Assembly: GCF_002575655.3 (NCBI RefSeq)
Contig: NC_053035.3
Span: 372,969,792 to 373,033,791 of the forward strand
DNA length: 64,000 nucleotides
Reading direction: 5' to 3'
From: Aegilops tauschii subsp. strangulata
Taxonomy: Eukaryota; Streptophyta; Magnoliopsida; Poales; Poaceae
Below the pieces are notes generated by a model. It did no database searches and was not told where the DNA came from. It worked only from the letters and a program-made list of their open reading frames with translations. Shown in pieces: positions 20,561 through 32,535 of this stretch; the stretch's first letter is position 1; every line of letters begins with the position of its first letter. The position numbers and the translations under genes were made by a program.

Positions 20561-22274
20561 TGTTGGGGATCGTTGCAGAATTTTAAAATTTTCTACGCAT
20601 CACCAAGATCCATCTATGGAGTTTACTAGCAACGAGAAGGAAGGAGTGCATCTACATACCCTTGTAGATCGCGAGCGGAAGCGTTCAAGCGAACGGGGTT
20701 GATGGAGTCGTACTCGTCGTGATCCAAATCACCGATGACCGAGCGCCGAACGGACGGCACCTCCGCGTTCAACACACGTACGGAGCAGCGACGTCTCCTC
20801 CTTCTTGATCCAGCAAGGGGGAAGGAGAAGTTGTTGGAGATCCAGCAGCACGACGGCGTGGTGGTGGAAGTAGCGGGGATCCCGGCAGGGCTTCGCCAAG
20901 CGCAAGCGGGAGGGAGAGGTGTCACGGGAGGGAGAGGGACGCGCCAGGGGCTAGGGTACTGCTGCCCTCCCTTCCCCCCACTATATATAGGCCCCCTGGG
21001 GGGGCGCCGGCCCTGGGATCCCATCTACATGGGGGGGGGGGGCGGCCAAGGGGGGAAACTTGCCCCCCAAGCCAGGTGGGGCGCCCCCCACCCCCAGGGT
21101 TTCCAACCCTAGGCGCAGGGGGAGGCCCATGGGGGGCGCACCAGCCCACCAGGGGCTGGTTCCCCTCCCACTTCAGCCCATGGGGCCCTCCGGGATAGGT
21201 GGCCCCACCCGGTGGACCCCCGGGACCCTTCCGGTGGTCCCGGTACAATACCGATAACCCCCGAAACTTTCCCGGTGGCCGAAACTGGACTTCCTATATA
21301 TAATTCTTCACCTCCGGACCATTCCGGAACTCCTCGTGACGTCCGGGATCTCATCCGGGACTGCGAACAACTTCTGGGTTTCCGCATACTAGTATCTCTA
21401 CAACCCTAGCGTCACCGAACCTTAAGTGTGTAGACGCTACGGGTTCGGGAGACACGCAGACATGACCGAGACGACTCTCCGGTCAATAACCAACAGCGGG
21501 ATCTGGATACCCATGTTGGCTCCCACATGTTCCACGATGATCTCATCGGATGCACCACGATGTCGAGGATTCAATCAATCCCGTATACAATTCCCTTTGT
21601 CAATCGGTACGTTACTTGCCCGAGATTCGATCGTCGGTATCCCAATACCTCGTTCAATCTCGTTACCGGCAAGTCACTTTACTCGTACCGTAATGCATGA
21701 TCCCGTGACTAACTCCTTAGTCATATTGAGCTCATTATGATGATGCATTACCGAGTGGGCCCAGAGATACCTCTCCGTCATACGGAGTGACAAATCCCAG
21801 TCTCGATTCGTGCCAACCCAACAGACACTTTCGGAGATACCCGTAGTGCACCTTTATAGACACCCAGTTACGTTGTGACATTTGGCACACCCAAAGCACT
21901 CCTACGGTATCCGGGAGTTGCACAATCTCATTGTCTAAGGAAATGATACTTGACATTGGAAAAGCTCTAGCAAACGAACTACATGATCTTTGTGCTATGC
22001 TTAGGATTGGGTCTTGTCCATCACATCATTCTCCTAATGATGTGATCCCGTTATCAATGACATCCAATGTCCATAGTCAGGAAACCATGACTATCTGTTG
22101 ATCAACGAGCTAGTCAACTAGAGGCTTACTAAGGACACGTTGTGGTCTATGTATTCACACATGTATTACGATTTCCGGATAACACAATTATAGCATGAAC
22201 AATAGACAATTATCATGAACAAAGAAATATAATAATAACCATTTTATTATTGCCTCTAGGGCATATTTCCAACA
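20561..22274 (-). repeat. 3' LTR of the copia
   Basis: 1714 bp, bounded by TGTTGG...CCAACA. It has a GC-rich first part on the plus strand with a 12-G run (21031-21042) and a TATATATAG motif near 20982-20990 that could be the TATA region of the opposite LTR type. Confidence 0.95.
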
Positions 22275-22286
22275 GTCTCCCACTTG
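22275..22286 (-). other. Polypurine tract (copia)
   Basis: The minus strand reads AAGTGGGAGAC directly before the LTR start TGTTGGAAA. Confidence 0.8.
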
Positions 22287-22302
22287 CACTAGAGTCAATA
22301 AT

Positions 22303-22700
22303 CTAGTTACATTGTGATGAATCGAACACCCATAGAGTTCTGGTGTTGATTATGTTTTGCTCTAGGAGAGGTTTAGTCAACGGATCTGCTACATTCAGGT
22401 CCGTATGTACTTTACAAATATCTATGTCTCCATTTTGAACACTTTCACGAATGGAGTTGAAGCGACGCTTGATATGCCTGGTCTTCCTGTGAAACCTGGG
22501 CTCCTTGGCAAGGGCAATAGCTCCAGTGTTGTCACAGAAGAGAGTCATCGGGCCCGACGCATTGGGAATCACCCCTAGGTCGGTAATGAACTCCTTTATC
22601 CAGAGTGCTTCTTGTGCTGCCTCTGAGGCCGCCATGTACTCCGCTTCACATGTAGATCCCGCCACGACGCTTTGCTTGCAACTGCACTAGCTTAATGCCC
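22303..22700 (-). pseudogene. pol: copia RNase H and C-terminus
   Basis: AGSTCEAEYMAASEAAQEAL, LFCDNTGAIALAKEPRFH and RTRHIKRR-type blocks (here KTRHIKRRFNSIRESV) identify the RNase H end of copia pol. It ends with ADPLTKPL and a stop about 30 bp from the polypurine tract. Confidence 0.92.
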
Positions 22701-23386
22701 CTCCATTCAAAATATACGTATTCGGTTTGTGACTTAGAGTCATCCAGATCTGTGTCGAAGCTAGCGTCGACGTAACCCTTTACGGCGAGCTCTTCGTCAC
22801 CTCCATATACGAGAAACATATCCTTAGTCCTTTTCAGGTACTTCAGGATATTCTTGACCGCTGTCCAGTGTTCCATGCCAGGATTACTTTGGTACCTTCC
22901 TACCAAACTTACGGCAAGGTTTACATCAGGTCTGGTACACAGCATGGCATACATAATAGACCCTATGGCCGAGGCATAGGGGATGACACTCATCTTTTCT
23001 CTATCTTCCGCCATGGTCGGGCATTGAGCCATGCTCAATTGCACACCTTGCAATACAGGCAAGAACCCCTTCTTGGATTGATCCATATTGAACTTCTTCA
23101 ATATCTTGTCAAGGTACGTACTCTGTGAAAGACTAATGAGGCATCTTGATCTATCTCTATAGATCTCGATGCCTAATATATAAGCAGCTTCTCCAAGGTC
23201 CTTCATTGAAAAACACTTATTCAAGTAGGCCTTTATACTTTCCAAGAATTCTATATCATTTCCCATCAATAGTATGTCATCCACATATAATATGAGAAAT
23301 GCTACAGAGCTCCCACTCACATTCTTGTAAACATAGGCTTCTCCATAAGTCTGTGTAAACCCAAACGCTTTGATCATCTCATCAAA
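22646..23386 (-). pseudogene. pol: copia reverse transcriptase, C-terminal part
   Basis: Carries the catalytic FLILYVDDILLMGND block, then the connection domain (MKDLGEAAYILGIEIYRDRS, RPDVNLAVSLVGRYQSNPG). The frame shifts near 22715 at the start of RNase H; the alternative frame has TAG at 22687-22689. Confidence 0.93.
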
Positions 23387-24180
23387 TCAAATGTTCCAAC
23401 TCCGAGATGCTTGCACCAGCCCATAGATGGAGCGCTGGAGCTTGCATACCTTGTTAGCATTCTTAGGATCGAAAAAACCTTCCGGCTGCATCATATACAA
23501 TTCCTCCTTAAGAAAGCCGTTAAGGAATGCCGTTTTGACGTCCATTTGCCATATCTCATAATCATAGAATGCGGCAATTGCTAACATGATTCGGACGGAC
23601 TTCAGCTTCGCTACGGGTGAGAAAGTCTCATCGTAGTCAACCCCTTGAACTTGTCGATAACCCTTAGCGACAAGTCGAGCCTTATAGATGGTTACATTAC
23701 CATCCGCGTCTGTCTTCTTCTTAAAGATCCATTTATTTTCTATGGCTCGCCGATCATCGGGCAAGTCAGTCAAAGTCCATACTTCGTTTTCATACATGGA
23801 TCCTATCTCGGATTGCATGGCTTCAAGCCATTTGTTGGAATCCGGGCCCGCCATCGCTTCTTCATAGTTTGAAGGTTCACCGTTGTCTAACAACATGATT
23901 TCCAGGACAGGGTTGCCGTACCACTCTGGTGCGGAACGTGTCCTTGTGGACCTACGAAGTTCAGCAGTAACTTGATCCGAAGCTTCATGATCATCATCAT
24001 TAACTTCCTCCCTAGTCGGTGTAGGCACCACAGGAACATCTTCCCGCGCTGTGCTACTTTCCGGTTCGGAAGGGGTCACTATCACCTCATCAAGTTCCAC
24101 TTTCCTCCCACTTATTTCTTTCGAGAGAAACTCTTTCTCCAGAAAGGACCCGTTCTTGGCAACAAAGATCTTGCCTTCGG
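23387..24180 (-). pseudogene. pol: copia reverse transcriptase, N-terminal part
   Basis: A Pro/Glu/Ser-rich linker leads into the copia RT (ENKWIFKKKTDADGNVTIYK, ARLVAKGYRQVQGVDYDET, WQMDVKTAFLNGFLKEELYM). It ends at TGA 23387-23389, where the related proteins have Arg, consistent with CGA to TGA. RT then continues in the same frame. Confidence 0.93.
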
Positions 24181-24212
24181 ATCTGAGGTAGAAGGTATAC
24201 CCAATGGTTTCC

Positions 24213-25109
24213 TTAGGGTATCATATGAAGACGCATTTCTCCGACTTGGGTTCGAGCTTTTTCAGGTTGAAGTTTCTTGACATAAGCATCGCATCCCCAA
24301 ACTTTTAGAAACGACAGCTTAGGTTTCTTCCCAAACCATAATTCATACGGTGTCGTCTCAACGGATTTCGACGGAGCCCTATTTAAAGTGAATGCGGCAG
24401 TCTCTAAAGCATAGCCCCAAAATGAGAGCGGTAGATCGGTAAGAGACATCATAGATCGCACCATATCCAATAGAGTGCGACTACGACGTTCGGACACACC
24501 ATTTCGCTGACGTGTTCCAGGCGGCGTGAGTTGTGAAACGATTCCACATTTCCTTAAGTGCGTACCAAATTCGTGACTTAAATATTCTCCCCCACGATCT
24601 GATCGTAAGAACTTTATTTTCCTGTCACGTTGATTCTCAACCTCACTCTGAAATTCCTTGAACTTTTCAAAGGTTTCAGACTTGTGTTTCATTAGGTAGA
24701 CATACCCATATCTATTTAAGTCATCAGAGAGAGTGAGAACATAACGATAGCCACCGCGAGCCTCAACACTCATTGGACCGCACACATCAGTATGTATGAT
24801 TTCCAATAAGTTGGTTGCTCGCTCCATTGTTCCGGAGAACAGAGTCTCAGTTATCTTACCCATGAGGCATGGTTCGCACGTGTCAAATGATTCGTAATCA
24901 AGAGACTCCAAAAGTCCATCTGCATGGAGCTTCTTCATGCGTTTGACACCAATGTGACCAAGGCGGCAGTGCCACAAGTATGTGGGACTATCGTTATCAA
25001 CTTTACATCTTTTGGTATTCACACTATGAATATGTGTAACATCACGTTCGAGATTCATTAAGAATAAACCATTGACCAGCGGGGCATGACCATAAAACAT
25101 ATCTCTCAT
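24213..25109 (-). pseudogene. pol: copia integrase
   Basis: GAG-pre-integrase block with the HHCC zinc site (LWHCRLGHIGVKRMKKLH and CEPCLMGK), then the catalytic core with Asp in HTDVCGPMS, Asp in FLRSDRGGEY and Glu in QRNGVSERRSRTLLD. The frame shifts near 24265, and a TGA interrupts the other frame at 24222-24224. Confidence 0.95.
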
Positions 25110-25212
25110 ATAAATAGAACAACCATTATTCTCGGATTTAAATGAGTAGCCATCTCAAATTAAACGAGATCCTGATACAATGTTCATGCTCAAAGCTGGC
25201 ACTAAATAACAA

Positions 25213-26286
25213 TTATTGAGGTTTAAAACTAAATCCCGTAGGTAAATGTAGAGGTAGCGAGCCGACGGTGATCACATCGACCTTGGAACCATTCCCGACG
25301 CGCATCGTCACCTCGTCCTTCGCCAGTCTCCGCTTATTCCGCAGCTCCTGTTTTGAGTTACAAATATGAGCAACCGCACCGGTATCAAATACCCAGGAGC
25401 TACTACGATTACTGGTAAGGTACACATCAATTACATGTATATCACATATACCTTTGGTGTTGCCGGCCTTCTTGTCCGCTAAGTATTTGGGGCAGTTCCG
25501 CTTCCAGTGACCACTTCCCTTGCAATAAAAGCACTCAGTCTCAGGCTTGGGTCCATTCCTTGGCTTCTTCCCGGCAACTGGCTTACCGGGCGCGGCAACT
25601 CCCTTGCCGTATTTCTTAAAGTTCTTCTTACCCTTGCCTTTCTCGAACTTAGTGGTTTTATTCACCATCAACACTTGATGTTCCTTTTTGATCCCCACCT
25701 CCGCTGATTTCAGCATTGAATATACCTCAGGAATGGTCTTTTCCATCCCCTGCATATTGAAGTTCATCACAAAGTTCTTGTAGCTCGGTGGAAGCGACTC
25801 AAGGATTCTGTCAATGACCGCGTCATCCGGGAGATTAACTCCCAGCTGAGACAAGCGGTTGTGCAACCCAGACATTTTGAGTATGTGCTCACTGACAGAA
25901 CTATTTTCCTCCATTTTACAACTGAAGAACTTGTCGGAGACTTCATATCTCTCGACCCGGTCATGAGCTTGGAAAACCATTTTCAGCTCTTCGAACATCT
26001 CATATGCTCCGTGTTTCTCAAAACGCTTTTGGAGCCCCGGTTCTAAGCTGTAAAGCATGCCGCACTGAATGAGGGAGTAATCATCAGCACGTGATTGCCA
26101 AGCGTTCATAATGTCTTGGTTCTCTGGGATGGGTGCTTCACCTAGCGGTGCTTCTAGGACATAATCTTTCTTGGCAGCTATGAGGATGATCCTCAGGTTC
26201 CGGACCCAGTCCGTATAGTTGCTGCCATCATCTTTCAGCTTGGTTTTCTCTAGGAACGCGTTGAAGTTGAGGGCAACGTGGGCCAT
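25213..26286 (-). pseudogene. gag: copia gag and protease
   Basis: The ATG at 26286 begins MAHVALNFNAFLEKTKL. The gag domain (UBN2-like, with SLIQCGMLYSLEPGLQ and VSEHILKMSGLHNRLSQLG) is followed by a basic Lys/Gly stretch and a zinc knuckle CFYCKGSGHWKRNC (C-x2-C-x4-H-x4-C). Protease follows with the active site in SSWVFDTGAVAHICNS. The frame is open for 357 codons, then shifts near 25235, within the protease tail. The continuation in another frame also meets a TGA at 25155-25157. Confidence 0.95.
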
Positions 26287-27516
26287 TTGATCTACAAGAC
26301 ATATTGTAAAGATTTTAGACTAAGTTCATGATAATTAAGTTCATCTAATCAAATTATTCAATGAACTCCCACTCAGATAGACATCCCTCTAGTCATCTGA
26401 GTGAAACATGATCCGAGTTAACTAGGCCGTGTCCGATCATCACGTGAGACGGACTAGTCAACATTGGTGAACATCTCCATGTTGATCGTATCTTCTATAC
26501 GACTGATGCTCGACCTTTCGGTCTTCCGTGTTCCGAGGCCATGTCTGTACATGCTAGGCTCGTCAAGTCAACCTAAGTGTATTGCGTGTGTTAGAATCTA
26601 TCACACCCGATCATCACGTGGTGCTTCGAAACAACGAACCTTCGCAACGGTGCACAGTTAGGGGGAACACTTTCTTGAAATTATTATAAGGGATCATCTT
26701 ACTTACTACCGTCGTTCTAAGCAAATAAGATGTAAAACATGATAAAAATCACATGCAATCAAATAGTGACATGATATGGCCAATATCATTTTGCTCCTTT
26801 GATCTCCATCTTCGGGGCGCCATGATCATCTTCGTCACCGGCATGACAGCATGATCTCCATCATCGTGTCTTCATGAAGTTGTCATGCCAACGATTACTT
26901 CTACTTACATGGCTAACGTGTTTAGCAATAAAGTAAAGTAATTTACATGGCGTTATTCAATGACACGCAGGTCATACAAAAAATAAAGACAACTCCTATG
27001 GCTCCTGCTGGTTGTCATACTCATCGACATGCAAGTCGTGATTCCTATTACAAGAACATGATCAATCTCATACATCACATATATCTCATTCATCACATCC
27101 TTTTGGCCATATCACATCACAAGGCACATGCTGCAAAAACAAGTTAGACGTCCTCTAATTGTTGTTGCATGTTTTTACGTGGCTTCTATAGGTTTCTAGC
27201 AAGAACGTTTCTTACCTACGTAAAACCACAACGTGATATGCCAATTTCTATTTACCCTTCATAAGGACCCTTTTCATCGAATCCGTTCCGACTAAAGTGG
27301 GAGAGACAGACACCCGCTAGCCACCTTATGCAACTAATGCATGTCAGTCGGTGGAACCTGTCTCACGTAAGCGTACGTGTAAGGTCGGTCCGGGCCGCTT
27401 CATCCCACAATACCGCCGAAACAAGATAAGACTAGTAGTGGCAAGAAAAATTGACAACATCTACGCCCACAACTGCTTTGTGTTCTACTCGTGCATAGTA
27501 ACTACGCATAGGCCTG

Positions 27517-27530
27517 GCTCATGATGCCAC
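27517..27530 (-). other. Altered primer-binding site (copia)
   Basis: On the minus strand, after the LTR end and one G, the sequence is TGGCATCATGAGCC. The initiator-Met site is TGGTATCAGAGCC, so there is one T-to-C change and one extra T. Priming would be impaired. Confidence 0.8.
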
Positions 27531-29245
27531 TGTTGGGGATCGTTGCAGAATTTTAAAATTTTCTACGCATCACCAAGATCCATCTATGGAGTTTACTAGC
27601 AACGAGAAGGAAGGAGTGCATCTACATACCCTTGTAAATCACAAGCGAAAGCGTTCAAGTGAACGGGGTTGATGGAGTCGTACTCGTCGTGATCCAAATC
27701 ACCGATGACCGAGCACCGAACGGACGACACCTCCGCGTTCAACACACATACAGAGCAGCGACGTCTCCTCCTTCTTGATCCAGCAAGGGGGAAGGAGAAG
27801 TTGATGGAGATCCAGCAGCACGACGGGGTGGTGGTGGAAGTAGCGGGGATCCCGGCAGGGCTTCGCCAAGCGCAAGCGGAAGGGAGAGGTGTCACGGGAG
27901 GGAGAGGGAGGCGCCAGGGGCTAGGGTACTGCTGCCCTCCCTCCCCCACTATATATAGGCCCCCTGGAGGGGCCGCCGGCCCTGGGATCCCATCTACATG
28001 GGGGGGGGGGGCGGCGGCCAAGGGGGAAACTTGCCCCCCAAGCCAGGTGGGGCGCCCCCCACCCCCAGGGTTTCCAACCCTAGGCGCAGGGGGAGGCCCA
28101 TGGGGGGCGCACCAGCCCACCAAGGGCTGGTTCCCCTACCACTTCAGCCCATGGGGCCCTCAGGGATAGGTGGCCCCACCCGGTGGACCCCCGGGACCCT
28201 TCCGGTGGTCCCGGTACAATACCGATAACCCCCGAAACTTTCACGGTGGCCGAAACTGGACTTCCTATATATAATTCTTCACCTCCGGACCATTCCGGAA
28301 CTCCTCGTGACGTCCGGGATCTCATCCGGGACTGCGAACAACTTTCGGGTTTCCGCATACTAGTATCTCTACAACCCTAGCGTCACCGAACCTTAAGTGT
28401 GTAGACCCTACGGGTTCGGGAGACACGCAGACATGACCGAGACGACTCTCCGGTCAATAACCAATAGCGGGATCTGGATACCCATGTTGGCTCCCACATG
28501 TTCCACGATGATCTCATCAGATGAACCACGATGTCAAGGATTCAATCAATCCCGTATACAATTCCCTTTGTCAATCGGTACGTTACTTGCCCGAGATTCG
28601 ATCGTCGGTATCCCAATACCTCGTTCAATCTCGTTACCGGCAAGTCACTTTACTCGTACCGTAATGCATGATCCCGTGACTAACTCCTTAGTCATATTGA
28701 GCTCATTATGATGATGCATTACCGAGTGGGCCCAGAGATACCTCTCCGTCATACGGAGTGACAAATCCCAGTCTCGATTCGTGCCAACCCAACAGACACT
28801 TTTGGAGATACCTGTAGTGCACCTTTATAGCCACCCAGTTACGTTGTGACGTTTGGCACACCCAAAGCACTCCTACAGTATCTGGGAGTTGCACAATCTC
28901 ATGGTCTAAGGAAATGATACTTGACATTGGAAAGGCTCTAGCAAATGAACTACACGATCTTTGTGCTATGCTTAGGATTGGGTCTTGTCCATCACATCAT
29001 TCTCCTAATGATGTGATCCCGTTATCAATGACATCCAATGTCCATAGTCAGGAAACCATGACTATCTTTTGATCAACGAGCTAGTCAACTAGAGGCTTAC
29101 TAGGGACACGTTGTGGTCTATGTATTCACACATGTATTACGATTTCCGGATAACACAATTATAGCATGAACAATAGACAATTATCATGAACAAAGAAATA
29201 TAATAATAACCATTTTATTATTGCCTCTAGGGCATATTTGCAACA
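27531..29245 (-). repeat. 5' LTR of the copia
   Basis: 1715 bp, about 97.7% identical to 20561-22274, including the 12-G run (28000-28011). It supplies the promoter for the minus-strand element transcript. Confidence 0.95.
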
Positions 29246-29344
29246 TAAATTAGGCTGTATTTGACCACCGTTGGCGTGAATCAGCGCAATTTATCTGAAA
29301 TTTTTCGGCCTAACTGTGCCCTTTATCTTATTTCAATCGAATAG

Positions 29345-30258
29345 GGTTGATCCTGGACTTGCTTTTCGGCTGGCGGTTAGAATGGAAACTAGCGAGCTGC
29401 GTGGAACTAAACCGTGTGTGATTTCTGGATTTTTCTATCCTAAAGTGGTAGAAACCAACGTTTCGTTTAGAGATTTCCGCGAGGCACTCTGTTGTGAGTA
29501 TCCGTGGTGCCCTGCCGATGTTGTTGAACTGAGATATTCGACAGTACCGACATGAGATTTCTCCCATTAACTTGTGATGAGCATCTGGGATTGCTATTTA
29601 GTTTGAGTGCTGACAACCGTTTCGGTAAAATCCGTATCGGTGTGCTTCAGGCACGCAAACAACGTATCCTGAAGGGTGTTCAGACATCATCTGTCTCTGC
29701 TAATAGCGAGCGTCCTCGCACTCCTTGTAGGTCGAGACCAAGTAAACCTAGTGGTTCTGAAAGCCACAACATGTCGGCTGCCGCTAATTCTGCCACTTCT
29801 CCTCTCCCTTCTGCACCTGATGTAGAAGTAGATGCAGAGCCTGACGAGGAAGTGCCTCGACATGATGATGAGGATGAGATTCTATTCCCTGAACTGGTAG
29901 ATAGAGTCAGTCAAAAGTGGAAGATCAATATGTAGAGGAGCCTAGCAGACGTGCTAGATTTGATGACACTGATGATGAAGAGAGGGAGGAGAACATCGAC
30001 TCCTTAGTTTTATAAGAATATGATGGTGAGGACATGCCAACAATTGAGTGGAACAGGGAGAATCCTGACCTTACTCCTGGAACCGTATTCGAATCGATGG
30101 TGGATTGTCGTAATGCAGCGACTACATATTGCATTCTCACTGAAAACTCTTATGAGGTTGATAGGAGTGAGCCAGAAAGATTCACTGTTCATTGCCCTTA
30201 TGATAGGTGTAGGTGGAGGTTGCATGCATCCACTATGCGAAAGAGCAAATTGATTCAG
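29345..30258 (+). pseudogene. Exon 2 of the MULE transposase
   Basis: N-terminal MULE region: a folded-looking domain (VISGFFYPKVVETNVSFRDF, CDEHLGLLFSLSADNRFG), a Ser/Pro-rich then strongly acidic linker, and the MuDR-type zinc-binding N-domain (RFTVHCPYDRCRWRLHAS). Three reading frames are used in turn because of frameshifts near 29540 and 29915, and TAA at 30013-30015 interrupts the third. Confidence 0.85.
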
Positions 30259-31989
30259 GTATTACAACTTAATATTGTTATAAGATTATTTATCCATTCT
30301 ATATTCAGATCATGTGTACTGTTTCTTAATTGTATTTGACATCATTTTTCATTTTGTTTCAGATAAAAAGCAACCCACACGGACACACTTGCCCACCTGG
30401 AGGGGGAGGGGGAAAGGACAAATCTAAGCTTGTAAAGACTAGGTGGGTGGCAGATGCAATCTTGGATTGGGTGAGGGAAACACCAACAATTGGTCCAACA
30501 GCACTCCATGGGAAGCTATTTGAGAAGTACAAGATTAATGTACTATACATGAAGATTTTCTATGCTAAGGAAAGGGCTCTTGATAGGATTAATGGTCCAT
30601 GGAATGAGAGTTTTCAGTTGCTTTACACCTTCAAAGCTAAAGTGGAGACGGCTAGTCCAGGGAGTGTTGTAGAGATTGACAAGCATACAGTTAAGTAGAA
30701 ATTAAAAGGGAAGGAAATAGAGAAGGAGTGCTTTAGGAGGGCATTTGTTTGTTTCATGGCTTGCTGGCAGGGGTTTCTGAATGGTTGTAGGCCCTATTTG
30801 GCTGTCGATGTGACTGCTTTGAATGGAAGATGGAGAGGCCAGCTAGCAGCAGCTGCTGCAGTTGATGGACACAACTGGCTATTCCCAGTTGCATTTGGTG
30901 TGTTGGAGGTAGAGAGTGAGGAGAGTTGGGTTTGGTTTCTGCAGCAGTTGTGCAACATTATAGATACACCCTCAGGTTTAGTTATACACACAGATGCTTG
31001 CAAGGGTTTAGAAACTGCAGTAGAAATTGTATTCCCTGGAGTGGAACATAGGGAATGTATGCGACACCTAGCGCAGAATTTTAAAAAGAAATTCAAAGGC
31101 AAAGTTTATGATGAGAATCTATGGCCAGCATCATACACATGCAGCTTGAGGAAGCATGAGCACCATTTGAGAGTGTTGTATGCTCATAATCCTTTGGTGA
31201 AGGAGTACATGGATGAACATCATGGAAAGCTGTGGTCAAGAAGCAAATTCAATGAAATCTGCAAAGTAGACTATGTGACCAATAACCTCGCTGAGTGTTT
31301 TAATGCAAAGTTCGAGTGAGTGAAAGGGCTTTTGTTGTGGCAAGCATTTGATAAGATCAGGCATATGATCATGGTAAAGATGGCTCTTCGTAAAAGAATT
31401 GCAGAAACACAATATGTTGGCCATCTTATGCTCCCATCTCTGATAAAGGCATTGCATGCCAAGGCAAGAGGACTAAGAATGAAATGCATTCGACCGTCGA
31501 CATACGAGGCTGAGGTGACATACACTGACAGTAAACATAGGGAATGGAGATATCCAGTGAACCTTGCAACCAATGAATGCAGCTGTAGGCAATGGCAGAT
31601 CCGCAGGAAGCTGTGCATACATACCCTACATCTCATGACTGTTATTGGAGGTGAAGATGGTGAAGTTGATCAGTATTGCTCTGAATATTTCTCTGTTGCC
31701 AAATTTAGGGTTGCTTATGCTGAAAATGTGCCTGCACTCTTGGGAAAAGACCAATGGAACATAGTAGACCCAGGGTTCAAACTCCATTCTCCTGTACTGA
31801 CTAGACCACTAGGAAGACCAAGGAAAAACAGGATAAGAGCTGGTGAAGAGGGTCGTGTAAAAAAAGCGTAAGTGCAAAAGATGTGGTATCTTAGGGCATA
31901 TTGCTAGGCATTGTACCAATCCAGTTGATGCATCATTTGGAGAAGAGGAACAATGGGCAGCAGGAAATGCAGAGGAGAATGCAGCAGTA

Positions 31990-32130
31990 ATGGAGAATGC
32001 AGCAGCAATGGAGAATGCAGCATGTTTAGAGCATAATGCAGCAACAATGGAGAATGCAGTAAGTTTAGAGGATAATGCAGCAGCAGAGGACAATGCAACA
32101 AGTTTAGAGAATGAAGCAACTGAAGTAGCA
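31990..32130 (+). repeat. Repeated Glu-Asn-Ala codons in the transposase C-terminus
   Basis: Units of 15-24 bp around ATGGAGAATGCAGCA or TTAGAGGATAATGCA encode MENAA/LEDNAA-type repeats, an expanded acidic low-complexity tail in the last part of exon 3. Confidence 0.8.
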
Positions 32131-32535
32131 GCTTGGTATGTGTGCAATCTTTCCATTTTTTGCATTTGTTCTCTTTTTTATCGACGGCTAAGCTTATTTT
32201 TGTTTGACCCAGCTCTAGGATAATTAGAGGCACAAGACAAAAGACCTAGAGAGGAAGAAACTTTGGTTGAACCATCATCTGATGCGGAATTTGAAACCAT
32301 GGCTTACGAAGGTTTTGAAGCTATAAGAGAGGAGGAAGTTATTTTGTCTGAAGTTCCTTTAAAGATTAGTGAGCCCACAGATGACCGTCAACTGGTCATC
32401 ACTTGCTCGATCAGTCAAAGCTCAACAAAACCACCACCACCAGAAGTGAAGATCAGAAGCAACAAGACAAAGTTTTCAAAAGCACAAAATAACCCAGCCA
32501 GGGAAACCAGAAACAAGACGGTTAACCCATCCTGA

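Larger units (their letters stand above)
20561..29245 (-). mobile_element. Angela/WIS/BARE-type Ty1/copia retrotransposon
   Basis: Two LTRs of 1714 and 1715 bp flank a minus-strand gag, protease, integrase, RT, RNase H order, which defines copia. The 5-bp duplication TAAAT is present at 20556-20560 and 29246-29250. The LTR starts TGTTGGAAATATGCCCTAGA in element orientation, the signature of the Angela/WIS/BARE group. A hand count gives about 40 substitutions between the LTRs (2.3%), roughly 0.9 million years at 1.3e-8 per site per year. The gag-pol frame is broken by at least three frameshifts and four stops, and the primer site is altered, so this copy is dead. Confidence 0.96.
20517..29344 (+). 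other. Intron 1 of the MULE transposase, host of the copia insertion
   Basis: Donor GTAAGC and acceptor TCGAATAG are intact. Before the insertion it measured about 138 bp, a normal grass intron length. The copia is in opposite transcriptional orientation to the gene. Confidence 0.8.
20431..32535 (+). pseudogene. mudrA-like: mudrA-type MULE transposase gene, interrupted and decayed
   Basis: Encodes the transposase that binds MULE ends and catalyses cut-and-paste transposition. Exon 1 is 20431-20516 and exon 2 is 29345-30258, separated by an intron now swollen to 8.8 kb by the copia insertion (138 bp without it). Exon 3 starts at 30363 after an intron with GTATTA...TTTCAG boundaries. The DDE core is in frame 30756-31319: first Asp in YLAVDVTALNGR, second in VIHTDACKG, the CxxH motif in ECMRH, and Glu in NNLAECF. 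A SWIM zinc finger (CSC...CIH, near 31580-31625) and a CCHC knuckle (CKRCGILGHIARHC, 31876-31917) follow. Breaks: frameshifts near 29540, 29915 and in the A-run at 31858; stops TAA 30013, TAG 30696, TGA 31317. The C-terminus holds Glu-Asn-Ala-Ala repeats; an intron with donor GTATGT at 32136 probably precedes the last exon, ending at 32535. Confidence 0.93.

Noticed and set aside
20735..21409. Several 65-130 codon frames in the copia LTR, repeated at 27705-28380
   Set aside because: They lie in LTR sequence, are Gly/Pro/Arg-rich because of G and C runs, and are duplicated only because the LTR is.
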